Below, in pieces: positions 42,919 to 52,476 of a stretch of DNA of 64,000 nt (the stretch's first letter is position 1; every line of letters starts with the position of its first letter). The notes under the pieces are model-generated. The model did not search any database and was not told the DNA's origin. It saw only the letters and a list, made by a program, of their open reading frames with translations. Source of the stretch: Enterobacteriaceae bacterium 4M9 (GTDB lineage: Bacteria; Pseudomonadota; Gammaproteobacteria; Enterobacterales; Enterobacteriaceae); the NCBI GenBank assembly GCA_010092695.1, contig JAADJJ010000001.1, positions 2,046,001 through 2,110,000 of the forward strand. Reading direction: 5' to 3'. Position numbers and translations under genes: made by a program.

Positions 42919-43314
42919 ATGAAGCGGATAATAACGTTTGGTACTTTTGATGTGTTTCATATTGGGCACATTAACATACTTGAAAGAGCTAAAGAACTTG
43001 GTGATTTTTTGATAGTAGGCGTATCATCTGACCAGCTAAATTATAATAAAAAGAATCGCTACCCAATCTACAATCAACAAGATCGAGTAAAAATAATTTC
43101 CTCTTTAAAGTTTGTCGACCTCGTTTTTATTGAAGAGTCCTTAGAGTTAAAACTAGAATATATTAAGCAATTTGAGGCTGATTTGCTGGTTATGGGTAAT
43201 GACTGGGAGGGCCGTTTTGATTGGGTTAAACCCGATTGTGATGTTGCTTACTTACCCAGAACTCCATCGATATCAACGACTGAAATTATTGAGGTTGTCA
43301 AATCAATAAAATGA
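42919..43314 (+). CDS. tagD: Glycerol-3-phosphate cytidylyltransferase (TagD/Gct-like)
   Basis: A 131-residue cytidylyltransferase making CDP-glycerol from glycerol-3-P and CTP. The nucleotidyl-transfer motif is TFGTFDVFHIGHINILERAK (HxGH), and the second motif is RTPSISTTEIIEV (ISTT). VMGNDWEGRFDWVKPDC is typical of TagD. In Gram-positives this enzyme serves teichoic acid; in enterobacterial O-antigen loci it supplies glycerol-phosphate decoration. AGGGT lies before ATG 42919. It overlaps the transferase gene by 4 nt. The AT-rich composition contrasts sharply with galF. Confidence 0.93.
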   Translation: MKRIITFGTFDVFHIGHINILERAKELGDFLIVGVSSDQLNYNKKNRYPIYNQQDRVKIISSLKFVDLVFIEESLELKLEYIKQFEADLLVMGNDWEGRFDWVKPDCDVAYLPRTPSISTTEIIEVVKSIK

Positions 43315-44474
43315 AGGGATTAATTAAATATTTAACTCGCTTAGCTAAACGGTTATTGTCTTTCTTTTCTTATCTTATACCCAAAAAAAATAATCGCATT
43401 TTTTTTAAGAGTAAACCTGATTATTCAGGAAATTGTAAGGCAGTAAGTGATTATATCGTTGCAAATAAACTTGATTATGAAATTATCTGGTCTGTTAAAG
43501 AAATAAACAAAAGCAATACGTTCATTAGTGTAGAAAGTGGTTCGTTTAAATCTTTATATTACTACTTAACCAGTAAGTTTATAATGACCACTCATAATGA
43601 GATGATAGGAATTGCTGCAAAAAATCAAATTTATATAAGTCTCTGGCATGGTATGCCACTGAAAAAAATCTGTTATTTAGGCGAATTTGATTATTTGGGT
43701 ATGGAAGATTATTCCTCAAAGCGAATAGCAACATCTGAGTTAATGCGATCTGTCATATCTGCTTGTTTTCGTGAAAAAGCGAATAATGTCTATGTTACAG
43801 GTCAACCTCGTAACGATTATCTTTTTTCACCTGTTGCGCTATCATCATTAGCAATTGAGGCCCGAAAGGATGATAAAATACTACTTTACATACCAACTTT
43901 CAGGCAAAACAATGAGGATCGCAGATACTCCGATGGAAAAGGTATAGATCATAATAATTTCTTACGAGTAAATGATTTTGATCTCGAATCTCTTGATAAA
44001 TTTCTGAGCGAAAATAAAATTCATTTGCTTTTAAAGCTTCATCCATATGAAGAAGTGTATTTCAAAAATAAAAAATCATTAACCCCAAATATCACTGTTA
44101 TTGATTCAGAAAACTTGGCTTCTAAAAATATCGATCTTAATCAATTGTTGCCATCTGTTGATTGTTTAATTACCGATTATTCTTCAGTATATTTTGACTA
44201 TCTAATTCTTAATAAACCACTGATTTTTCTTGTTCCTGACTTAATTGATTATGGGCATTCTCGTGGAGGCTTTACACTTGAGCCATTTGAGTTTTGGACT
44301 CCAGGCAATAAAGTAAGTTCACAGCATCAATTAATAGCTGCAATTAATGAAGCTATATTTGGTGATGATGAATATATCAACTTTCGTACGGAAATTAATA
44401 GGGTTATTAATCATTACCAGGATGGCAACAGTAGCAAACGTGTTGTCGAATTTTTTTTGGAGAAAAATAAATGA
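43311..44474 (+). CDS. CDP-glycerol glycerophosphotransferase (TagB/TagF family)
   Basis: A 387-residue protein of the CDP-glycerol:poly(glycerophosphate) transferase family. Family motifs: ISLWHGMPLKKICYLGEFDY, LLYIPTFRQNNEDRRYSDG, HLLLKLHPYEEVYFKNKKSL, CLITDYSSVYFDYLILNKPL and SRGGFTLEPFEFWTPG. It is predicted to transfer glycerol-3-phosphate from CDP-glycerol, made by the preceding gene, to a sugar of the O-antigen repeat or to the lipid-linked chain. The N-terminus has a basic amphipathic/hydrophobic start (YLTRLAKRLLSFFSYLIPKK) suited to membrane association. Confidence 0.92.
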   Translation: MKGLIKYLTRLAKRLLSFFSYLIPKKNNRIFFKSKPDYSGNCKAVSDYIVANKLDYEIIWSVKEINKSNTFISVESGSFKSLYYYLTSKFIMTTHNEMIGIAAKNQIYISLWHGMPLKKICYLGEFDYLGMEDYSSKRIATSELMRSVISACFREKANNVYVTGQPRNDYLFSPVALSSLAIEARKDDKILLYIPTFRQNNEDRRYSDGKGIDHNNFLRVNDFDLESLDKFLSENKIHLLLKLHPYEEVYFKNKKSLTPNITVIDSENLASKNIDLNQLLPSVDCLITDYSSVYFDYLILNKPLIFLVPDLIDYGHSRGGFTLEPFEFWTPGNKVSSQHQLIAAINEAIFGDDEYINFRTEINRVINHYQDGNSSKRVVEFFLEKNK

Positions 44475-45571
44475 AGCTCTTCCTGTTCCTGGGAGACTTA
44501 GCATCAAATGGTGGGATTGAGCGAGTAACTATTTCTCTGGCAAACGCATTATCACATCATTATGATGTCACTATAGTAAGTCTATACAATAGTGGTAAAA
44601 ATCAGGCATTTGATATTAATGGAAATGTTAATGTCATTTATATTAATGATAGCAATGAAATAAGCATGTACAACAGAAAGTTGGGGCTTATTAATGGTGT
44701 GCTGTTTGATTTATATTATCTGTGCAAAAAGAAAAGACAAATAACTAAAAAGTTAAGAGATCATATTCATCATAATGATATTATCATTTCATGTGATGTG
44801 AAAATGACATGCCTGCTTTATGGTTTTAGCAAAGAAAAACAGACCAAATTGGTTGCTATAGAACACTTCGAACATGATATTGGTAATCCTTTATTAATTA
44901 AGCTCAAGAAAGTTCTTTACCGCAAGATTAGTGCTGTTGTGTCTTTAACTCCAGAGGATAATGATAAATATTGTTGGATGGATTTACAAAAGCACTGGGT
45001 TATACCCAATATTGTACTTCCCCCTTCTGATACAGATATCACGAACAAGAAAAAAAATGTTGCTTTGGCTATCGGGCGTCTTACTCACCAGAAAGGTTTC
45101 GACTTATTATTGCATGCATGGTCGGGTGCGAATACCAATGGTTGGGAACTAAGGATAATTGGTGATGGAGAGGATAAAGAATTTTTAACTAAGCTGGCTG
45201 AAAAGCTTGAGATTTCAAATGTAACGTTTGTGCCCTTCCAGAAGAAAATTTCACAACAATTCAGTGAGTCACGGGTATTTATATTATCATCAAGATATGA
45301 AGGATTAGGTATGGTACTGCTCGAAGCATTATCATATGGTCTTGCATGTATTAGTTTTGCATGTCCAGCTGGCCCCGCGACTATTTTGTCTAAAAATAAT
45401 GGAATACTTGTACCTGCAGATGATGTTCAACAAATGTCTCGAGAACTGACATCATTATTGCAAAATGAAGACACTTTAACTAAATTTGAAAAAGATGCCA
45501 GCAATTCTATTACTGACTATCTGGAAGCTGGTGTTGTCAAAAAATGGGAGGAGTTATTGAGTGTTATTTAA
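44471..45571 (+). CDS. O-antigen glycosyltransferase, GT4 family
   Basis: A 366-residue GT-B transferase. The N-terminal FLGDLASNGGIERVTISLAN has the GG(I/V)xR acceptor motif of GT4 enzymes. The donor domain carries LAIGRLTHQKGFDLLLHAWS and ILSSRYEGLGMVLLEALSYG (EX7E-type). Similar proteins are annotated as galactosyl- or N-acetylgalactosaminyl-transferases, but specificity cannot be read here. It overlaps both neighbours by 4 nt and 11 nt, so it is part of one translationally coupled run. Confidence 0.9.
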   Translation: MKLFLFLGDLASNGGIERVTISLANALSHHYDVTIVSLYNSGKNQAFDINGNVNVIYINDSNEISMYNRKLGLINGVLFDLYYLCKKKRQITKKLRDHIHHNDIIISCDVKMTCLLYGFSKEKQTKLVAIEHFEHDIGNPLLIKLKKVLYRKISAVVSLTPEDNDKYCWMDLQKHWVIPNIVLPPSDTDITNKKKNVALAIGRLTHQKGFDLLLHAWSGANTNGWELRIIGDGEDKEFLTKLAEKLEISNVTFVPFQKKISQQFSESRVFILSSRYEGLGMVLLEALSYGLACISFACPAGPATILSKNNGILVPADDVQQMSRELTSLLQNEDTLTKFEKDASNSITDYLEAGVVKKWEELLSVI

Positions 45572-46618
45572 AAAAAATAAAAAGTATGAATTTTTATTCA
45601 TAACTAACCTTCCTAGCTTTTATAAAGTAAACCTTTTTAATGAATTAAGTAAGAAAATACACATAAAGGTATTGTTTATATCAGATAAATCAATCATTAG
45701 AAATGAGGATTTTTATGGTAAGGAGTTGTTATTTGATTACGAAATTATTACAACTATACCTTATGAAAGCAGAAATTATTTATTAGTCGCATTTAGGTTG
45801 TTTAAAGCGATTTTCACGACAAAATATAAAAAAATTGTATATTCAGGATGGGAAAGCAAAGAGCTTATTTTTTTTCCATTTATTACGGCCAAAAGTAAAA
45901 ATAGTATCGTTATCGAGAGTAGTATTCTTGAAACAAAGGCTACAGGGATTTACTGGATTTTAAAAAAGTCCATCATTAACAGAATGAGTTATGCATTCCC
46001 TTCGGGTTCCTTACAGAATAAAATTTTAGATAAAGCAGGCTTTAAAGGCAAAGTACTTATTACTCATGGCGTAGGTATTTCGAATTTTCAAAAAAAAATG
46101 TAGCAGCGATAAAAAATGTTATAGCAAAAAATGGAAATCTAAAGTTTTTATATGTCGGTCGTCTGTCGAGAGAAAAGAATTTAAGTATATTAATAGAGGT
46201 TTTTAACCAAACTCAACACCGATTAATTATTGCTGGAAGTGGCGAAGAACTCGCTATATTAAAAGATAAAGCAACAAACAACGTTACGTTTTTAGGCTAT
46301 GTAGATAATAAATCTCTGGTGGAAATCTATGCAGAGTGCGATTGCTTTGTATTGCCATCGTTGTCCGAACCATGGGGATTAGTTGTTGAAGAAGCATTAT
46401 CTATGGGATTGCCTGTCATTGTAAGTGATAAGGTTGGCTGTTATGAAGATATGGTAAATGTTCACAACGGTATTATTTTTGATGCAACAGATCCAAATTC
46501 ATTGCTTCTGGCCATAAATAATATGGCGGAAAATATTGATAGTTTTAAAGCTGGTGCCGCTATATATGAACCTTTAGAAAATCAACAAAAGCAGCTAGCA
46601 GCTTATCTGGAAGTTTAA
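45561..46618 (+). pseudogene. O-antigen glycosyltransferase, GT4 family, frameshifted at an A9 run
   Basis: The first frame (45561-46103, 180 codons) starts FLFITNLPSFYKVNLFNELS and stops just after ISNFQKKM. One extra base in the A9 run at 46090-46098 would instead give SNFQKKNVAAIKNVIAKNGN and join the downstream frame. That frame carries the donor domain (FLYVGRLSREKNLSILIEVF, LPSLSEPWGLVVEEALSMGL) to the stop at 46616-46618. Together they form a normal-length GT4 of about 352 residues. Either a base was lost (mutation or assembly error), or the gene uses polymerase slippage at the A-run. All other motifs are intact, so decay is recent if real. Confidence 0.85.
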
Positions 46619-46619
46619 A

Positions 46620-48020
46620 ATGACAGATAAAAATAAAACGCTCAATGATTTTTTCAAATATTTTGCTGGAGATCTTTTTGTAAAGGGGTTTATGTTTATA
46701 TCCCTACCATTACTTTCAAGGGTGATGAGTCCTGATGACTATGGTAAAATGTCATTACTTAATGCGGCCATAATGATTCTGTATGTATTTATTAGCCTTA
46801 ATTTACAGAATGCTGTCATTAATTCTTTCATGAAAAATGATGTGGATTTTCCTCGCTATTTAGGGACAATTATTATTGGACTTGTCCCGACACAGCTTTT
46901 TTTAGTGTTACTTTGCCCATTTTATGCACCTTACATCGCTCCTTTACTAAGTATATCGGTGGCTGATCTTTATTGGGTATTAGCTATATGCATTATGCTC
47001 AGTTATATATATATATATACTAGTTACTTGCAAGGGGCTCGTTTAAGTAGTGAGTTTGTAAAGTTGAATGCTATTAGTAAAATAATTGAAATATTTCTTA
47101 TTTTTTTGATAGCTTACTTGCTGTTGCATAACAAATATTTATCAAAAGTGTATGCACAGATTATAGTGAATATTTTTGTTTTTATTTATATCTTCAGAAA
47201 GATAAGGGAAATTGCTACTTTCGAATTCGATAAAGCTTATTTTAAAATGGCAATGATGTTCAGTGTACCTTTGATGGTGCATGTCCTTTCTAATTCTTTG
47301 CTTTCTCAGGCTGATAGGCTCATTATCAGCAAACTCATGGGGGATTATTCAGCGGGAATTTATTCTTTTTCATATAATCTGGGAATGTGTGTAATAATCA
47401 TTATCACTGCATGGAATTCTTCATGGCAACCTAAACTCTATTCGCTCATAAATGCCAATGCAAAAAAAGATATTTGTAGAGTGATATATAGTAGTAGTGT
47501 TATTGTCGCAATATTAAGTTTCTTTGCTATTCTTTTTTCCAAAGAAATCGTGATTATACTTGCAGATCGTGCTTATCATGATGCCATAAATATTATTCCA
47601 GTGATTATTTTTGGTAATGCATTAATTCATGTCTATCTAAGTTATGTAAATTTCACATTTTTCCATAAAAAAACAATGTGGGTATCGTTAGGTACGTTGA
47701 TGGCTCTCTTAGTCAACATTGTATTAAATTATATGCTTATACCAATTTACGGTATCACTGGAGCCGCTTGGGCTACTGTTGGGGCTTATTTTCTGTTGGC
47801 ATTTTTCCAATATTTAATATCTAAATATGTTATTAAAGAAAATCCATTGTCAATTCTTTTGCTTATCATATACAGCACGTTTTTTATGACTGCCTTGTAT
47901 GTATCTATAGAAGTTAATAAGCTTGATATTGTCCATGCTGTTACAATTAAAATAATAATAAGCGTTGTTATATTGGTGTTGCTTTATAAATCTAAAATTT
48001 ACAACCTGATTAAGGTTTAA
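46620..48020 (+). CDS. wzx: Wzx, O-antigen flippase
   Basis: A 466-residue MOP-superfamily transporter with about 12 hydrophobic helices. Start FFKYFAGDLFVKGFMFISLP then LLSRVMSPDDYGKMSLLNAA is typical of Wzx/RfbX proteins, as are SLLSQADRLIISKLMGDYSA and the late YGITGAAWATVGAYFLLAFF. It flips the undecaprenyl-linked repeat unit across the inner membrane. It is distinct from the colanic acid WzxC in sequence and base composition. The start is 1 nt after the preceding frame. Confidence 0.93.
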   Translation: MTDKNKTLNDFFKYFAGDLFVKGFMFISLPLLSRVMSPDDYGKMSLLNAAIMILYVFISLNLQNAVINSFMKNDVDFPRYLGTIIIGLVPTQLFLVLLCPFYAPYIAPLLSISVADLYWVLAICIMLSYIYIYTSYLQGARLSSEFVKLNAISKIIEIFLIFLIAYLLLHNKYLSKVYAQIIVNIFVFIYIFRKIREIATFEFDKAYFKMAMMFSVPLMVHVLSNSLLSQADRLIISKLMGDYSAGIYSFSYNLGMCVIIIITAWNSSWQPKLYSLINANAKKDICRVIYSSSVIVAILSFFAILFSKEIVIILADRAYHDAINIIPVIIFGNALIHVYLSYVNFTFFHKKTMWVSLGTLMALLVNIVLNYMLIPIYGITGAAWATVGAYFLLAFFQYLISKYVIKENPLSILLLIIYSTFFMTALYVSIEVNKLDIVHAVTIKIIISVVILVLLYKSKIYNLIKV

Positions 48021-48027
48021 TACATCT

Positions 48028-49182
48028 ATGGCCATATATTATTCTTTTATTTTTTTATCATTTTTAGTTGGTTGGTTTGACGTAAATATTAAAACCACAT
48101 ATATAAAAAAAATATTTATGTGGACGGTTTTATTTATTTTGTCATTGTTTATGGGCTTTCGTTATAAATTAGGTCTTGATTGGCTTTTTTATTCTGATCT
48201 ATACAATGGTACAGATTTTACGTTAGCAATAGAACCAGGTTATTTATTAATTTCTAGGTTATTCAGCTTATTTTTAAATTATTGGGTTTTTCAATATATT
48301 ATTACATTGGTTTTGATTTTAGCATTAGCTTCATTTTTTAAAATATTCTCAAGAGGCTATACTTTTTGTATTTTAGTGTTTTTCATTTATCAGTTTGGAT
48401 TTAATGCTGAGGCGGTAAGGCAGTTAATAAGCTTATCACTGGTTTTGATTGCTTACACTAAATATTTGGATAAAAAAATATTACTTTGTTTTGTTCTTTG
48501 TACTGTGGCAGTCTTTTTTCATGCCTCGGCATTAGTCATATTCCCTTTTTTATTAATTCTCACTCAAGCCCGAATAAGAATCATCAAAATTATCTGCTAT
48601 GTTGGTGTTTTTCTTTCACTCATAAATGTTTATCCTATTGATATGGTTTTAAAATTACTTGCCGGCTTGACGAGTAATGCTTTTGTAGAAAAGATATTTT
48701 GGTATGGGGATAGCGGTAATGCGAATTCCATTCTGACATTTAGCCTGTTTTTCAAATTCTTAATTATTTGGTTAATGGAATTGAGAAGTTCACAAATTAC
48801 CAAAAAGCTCTCACGATCCTTAAATGAACGAGCAGTTGTGTTTATCTATGGTGCTTCATATTTTATGTTGTTAATAGATATATACTTGGGGCGATATGGC
48901 ACTATAAGTACAAGGCTTGATGTTTATATGATTCCTGTTTTTATCGTTGGAATACTTCTGGCTTTTAATGAATTTAAAAATGGGTTCAGTAAAAATATAT
49001 TTTATCTTTTTGTTATTGCTTATTTTTCGATTAATTTTATTAGGTTTACAGATAACTATTATTTTCACCATATGTATGTCCCATATCGCAACTATGTTAT
49101 TGATGCCATCATCGGGAATGATGAAATATATAGAGAGCATGATGTTATATATTATTGGGATAATAAGGAGAGATTGCAATGA
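48028..49182 (+). CDS. wzy: Wzy, O-antigen polymerase (EpsG-like)
   Basis: A 384-residue polytopic inner-membrane protein with about ten helices. It has EpsG/Wzy features: FRYKLGLDWLFYSDLYNG after the second helix, EPGYLLISRLFSLFLNYW, and the NAEAVRQLISLSLVLIAYTK and FFHASALVIFP stretches. It joins repeat units in the periplasm under WzzB length control. Assignment as Wzy rests on topology, these motifs and its place after wzx. The sequence is very AT-rich. Confidence 0.88.
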   Translation: MAIYYSFIFLSFLVGWFDVNIKTTYIKKIFMWTVLFILSLFMGFRYKLGLDWLFYSDLYNGTDFTLAIEPGYLLISRLFSLFLNYWVFQYIITLVLILALASFFKIFSRGYTFCILVFFIYQFGFNAEAVRQLISLSLVLIAYTKYLDKKILLCFVLCTVAVFFHASALVIFPFLLILTQARIRIIKIICYVGVFLSLINVYPIDMVLKLLAGLTSNAFVEKIFWYGDSGNANSILTFSLFFKFLIIWLMELRSSQITKKLSRSLNERAVVFIYGASYFMLLIDIYLGRYGTISTRLDVYMIPVFIVGILLAFNEFKNGFSKNIFYLFVIAYFSINFIRFTDNYYFHHMYVPYRNYVIDAIIGNDEIYREHDVIYYWDNKERLQ

Positions 49183-50282
49183 AATTGCTGATTAATGCCT
49201 CAAATTTGTATGTTGGTGGTGGGGTACAGGTTGCGGTTTCTTATATTGAAGAAGCGGTCCGTATTAATCGGCCTTTTTGTGCAGCTGTTTCACCTGTTGT
49301 TTATTCCCAACTCTCTGACATAGCAAAATCTAGTTGTGTGCAAATAGATAAATCTCCTTCTGGCATGCTTAATTTTGGTACTCGAAGGAAATTGGATGAA
49401 ATAGTTTCTACATGTGAGATTACTACTGTGTTTACTATTTTTGGTCCTAGCTATTGGAGTCCACGAAAAGTTCATCATATAGTAGGTTTTGCGTTGCCAT
49501 GGCTTATTTATGATACTCAGTCTGTTTTTAAAAAACTCACATGGAAAAATAAATTAAAAACTATATTATTAAGTTTTTTACAACCATTTTTTTATCGCAA
49601 AAATGCAAATGCAATTATTACTGAAACAGAAGATGTATCGTTACGTGTTAAAAAATTATTGAAAAAGCCTGACATTGATGTTTATACAGTATCCAATACA
49701 CTTAATGATATCTTTAAAGACGATAAACAGTATGACTATTCTGCTATAGATAAACTGCCTGTAAAGTCTGCAGAAGATTTTTGGCTTCTTACTATTTCAC
49801 ATAACCATCCGCATAAAAATTTAGATACGATAAAAGAATTGGTTAAACGCTTGCCACCAAATTATAAATTTGTGACTACTCTGGATGAAAGCTTCGCGGA
49901 TGAATTATCAAGTGAGCACCGGGAGAGGATAATACGACTTGGGGCTGTAACATTATTTCAATGTCCCCCTCTTTATCAAACCTGTGATGCTCTCTTCCTA
50001 CCAACTTTGCTTGAGTGTTTTAGTGCCTCATATCTTGAGGCGATGTATACAAATAAAATTATCCTGACATCTGATCTTTCATTCGCTCGCGCAGTCTGTA
50101 AGGATTCAGCTATTTATTTCGATCCGTATGATATAAACGATATAATTGATAAAATCCTTATTGTAGGTGAGGACTCAGCGTTGCGTACTGAAAAAACCTT
50201 ATCTGGAAAGCAAGTCCTAAGCTCTTTTCCCGATGCAAGACAAAGAGCAATAAAATATTTCGAAATCTTATCAAAAGCATGA
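49179..50282 (+). CDS. O-antigen glycosyltransferase, GT4-like
   Basis: A 367-residue GT-B-type protein. The N-terminal LLINASNLYVGGGVQVAVSY has the GGG(V/I)Q acceptor loop. The C-terminal half contains LLTISHNHPHKNLDTIKELV and ALFLPTLLECFSASYLEAMY, a donor-site E-rich motif. Its sugar specificity is unknown. It overlaps wzy by 4 nt and is the last of the very AT-rich genes before the fnl module. Confidence 0.87.
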   Translation: MKLLINASNLYVGGGVQVAVSYIEEAVRINRPFCAAVSPVVYSQLSDIAKSSCVQIDKSPSGMLNFGTRRKLDEIVSTCEITTVFTIFGPSYWSPRKVHHIVGFALPWLIYDTQSVFKKLTWKNKLKTILLSFLQPFFYRKNANAIITETEDVSLRVKKLLKKPDIDVYTVSNTLNDIFKDDKQYDYSAIDKLPVKSAEDFWLLTISHNHPHKNLDTIKELVKRLPPNYKFVTTLDESFADELSSEHRERIIRLGAVTLFQCPPLYQTCDALFLPTLLECFSASYLEAMYTNKIILTSDLSFARAVCKDSAIYFDPYDINDIIDKILIVGEDSALRTEKTLSGKQVLSSFPDARQRAIKYFEILSKA

Positions 50283-50330
50283 AGTCATATGTAATACATT
50301 GCTTCTGTAGAAAATTAAGGCGGCTTAAAA

Positions 50331-51365
50331 ATGTTTAATAATAAAGTATTGTTAATTACTGGTGGTACTGGATCATTCGGAAATGCTGTGCTTAAACGCT
50401 TTCTTGATACTAATATTCGTGAAATTAGAATTTATAGTCGCGATGAGAAAAAACAAGATGATATGCGTAAAAAGTACAATAATCCAAAGTTGAAGTTTTA
50501 TATAGGTGATGTCAGAGATTATTCAAGCATTCTTAATGCTACACGTGGTGTAGATTATATATACCATGCCGCTGCATTAAAACAGGTACCTTCATGCGAA
50601 TTTCATCCTATGGAGGCTGTTAAAACGAATGTATTGGGCACTGAAAACGTTCTTGAAGCTGCTATCGCTAATCAGGTAAACAGGGTTGTGTGCTTAAGCA
50701 CTGACAAGGCTGTATACCCAATAAATGCGATGGGTATATCAAAAGCCATGATGGAAAAAGTTATGGTTGCCAAATCACGCAATGTGGATAGCTCTAAAAC
50801 TGTTATTTGTGGTACACGTTATGGCAATGTAATGGCGTCACGTGGTTCAGTTATCCCGCTATTTGTTGATCTCATAAAACAAGGTAAGCCCCTGACTATT
50901 ACAGATCCTAATATGACGCGTTTCATGATGACCCTTGAGGATGCTGTTGATTTGGTTATTTACGCGTTTACTCATGGTAACAATGGGGATATTTTTGTTC
51001 AAAAAGCACCTGCAGCTACTATTGAGACTTTAGCTATTGCGTTGAAGGAACACTTAAATGCGACTGAGCATCCAATTAACATTATAGGTACACGCCACGG
51101 CGAGAAGCTTTATGAAGCACTTCTCAGTCGTGAGGAAATGATTGCTGCTATCGATATGGGGGATTATTATCGTGTTCCGCCTGATTTGCGCGATCTTAAC
51201 TACGGGAAATATGTTGAGCAAGGAGATAAGCGTATTTCCGAGATTCAAGACTATAACTCTCACAACACTCAGCGTTTGGATGTTGAAGGGATGAAAAAAT
51301 TACTACTAAAATTGCCATTTATTAATGCGCTGCGTGAAGGTAGAAAATTCGAATTGGACGCGTAA
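50331..51365 (+). CDS. fnlA: FnlA, UDP-GlcNAc 4,6-dehydratase/5-epimerase
   Basis: A 344-residue extended SDR enzyme that starts the path from UDP-GlcNAc to UDP-N-acetyl-L-fucosamine. It has the NADP motif LLITGGTGSFGNAVLKRFLD, the CapD/WbjB signature VDYIYHAAALKQVPSCEFHP, LSTDKAVYPINAMGISKAMM with the catalytic Met/Lys region of this inverting dehydratase group, and RYGNVMASRGSVIPLFVDLI. AAGGCGG lies before ATG 50331. It heads the fnlABC-wbuBC block known from L-FucNAc O-antigens such as E. coli O26. Confidence 0.95.
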   Translation: MFNNKVLLITGGTGSFGNAVLKRFLDTNIREIRIYSRDEKKQDDMRKKYNNPKLKFYIGDVRDYSSILNATRGVDYIYHAAALKQVPSCEFHPMEAVKTNVLGTENVLEAAIANQVNRVVCLSTDKAVYPINAMGISKAMMEKVMVAKSRNVDSSKTVICGTRYGNVMASRGSVIPLFVDLIKQGKPLTITDPNMTRFMMTLEDAVDLVIYAFTHGNNGDIFVQKAPAATIETLAIALKEHLNATEHPINIIGTRHGEKLYEALLSREEMIAAIDMGDYYRVPPDLRDLNYGKYVEQGDKRISEIQDYNSHNTQRLDVEGMKKLLLKLPFINALREGRKFELDA

Positions 51366-51369
51366 CTCT

Positions 51370-52476
51370 ATGAAAATACTTGTGACTGGTTCTGAAGGAT
51401 TTATAGGGAAAAATCTTTGTTTACGACTTAATGAAGCTGGCTATAACGATATTTTGCGAATAGATCGTTCATCTTCAGAAGCAGAGTTATTTGAGTCTTT
51501 AAAGGTTGCTGATTTTATTTTCCATCTGGCGGGCGTTAATCGTCCGAAAGCTGATAGTGAATTTTCTGAGGGTAATGTTGATTTCACTCAAAAAATTGTT
51601 AATAAATTGGTTGAGTTTGGGCTTGATACCCCTGTAATGATAAGTTCATCTACGCAAGCTGAGCGAGATAACCCATACGGTATTAGTAAGGCTGCTGCTG
51701 AACAAGCAGTTGTTATTTATGGAAGTGAAAACAACGCTCGTTATTTTATTTATCGCCTACCTAATGTTTTTGGTAAATGGTGTAAGCCAAACTATAATTC
51801 ATTTGTTGCTACCTTCTGTCATAACATTGCACAGGGTAAAGAAATAATCATAAATGAGCCTAATGCAGTCGTAAATTTGGTTTATATTGATGATGTCTGC
51901 TCTGAATTAATTTCGCTTATTAATAATGATGTGCCAAGTGGTTTCCGTTGTATAACACCTGTTTACAATGCAACGGTTGGTCAAGTGGCTGACCTTATTC
52001 GGACATTCAAACAAAGCCGCGAAAATCTGACGATTGAGGCAGTAGGGAATGGATTCGTTAGAGCCTTATACTCAACCTGGTTAAGTTATCTTCCTCCTAC
52101 AGAGTTCGGATATAAAATTCCATCTTATGCAGACCAGCGAGGTGTTTTCTGTGAAATGCTGAAAACGAAGGACGCTGGGCAATTTTCATTTTTTACTGCT
52201 CATCCTGGCATTACTCGCGGTGGGCATTATCATCATTCTAAAAATGAAAAATTTCTCGTCATTCAAGGTACGGCTCGATTTAAGTTTGAGCATGTCATTA
52301 CTGGCGAAAAATATGAGATAAATGTCTCGCCCGAAGATAATACTGTGATTGAGACCGTACCTGGTTGGTCTCATGATGTAACAAATACAGGTGAAAATGA
52401 ACTAATTGTGATGCTTTGGGCCAATGAAATTTTTGACAAAAATGCACCAGATACAATAGCGAGAGCATTAAAGTGA
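51370..52476 (+). CDS. fnlB: FnlB, UDP-2-acetamido-2,6-dideoxy-hexulose reductase
   Basis: A 368-residue protein (WbjC-type). The N-terminal SDR domain has ILVTGSEGFIGKNLCLRLNE and the YxxxK site NPYGISKAAAEQ. The C-terminal part is a cupin-like domain (PGITRGGHYHHSKNEKFLVI, NELIVMLWANEIFD), a fusion typical of FnlB/CapF. It performs the 3-epimerisation and reduction that follow FnlA to give UDP-N-acetyl-L-pneumosamine. ATG 51370 is 4 nt after the fnlA stop; upstream in-frame codons overlap fnlA and are not preferred. Confidence 0.95.
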   Translation: MKILVTGSEGFIGKNLCLRLNEAGYNDILRIDRSSSEAELFESLKVADFIFHLAGVNRPKADSEFSEGNVDFTQKIVNKLVEFGLDTPVMISSSTQAERDNPYGISKAAAEQAVVIYGSENNARYFIYRLPNVFGKWCKPNYNSFVATFCHNIAQGKEIIINEPNAVVNLVYIDDVCSELISLINNDVPSGFRCITPVYNATVGQVADLIRTFKQSRENLTIEAVGNGFVRALYSTWLSYLPPTEFGYKIPSYADQRGVFCEMLKTKDAGQFSFFTAHPGITRGGHYHHSKNEKFLVIQGTARFKFEHVITGEKYEINVSPEDNTVIETVPGWSHDVTNTGENELIVMLWANEIFDKNAPDTIARALK

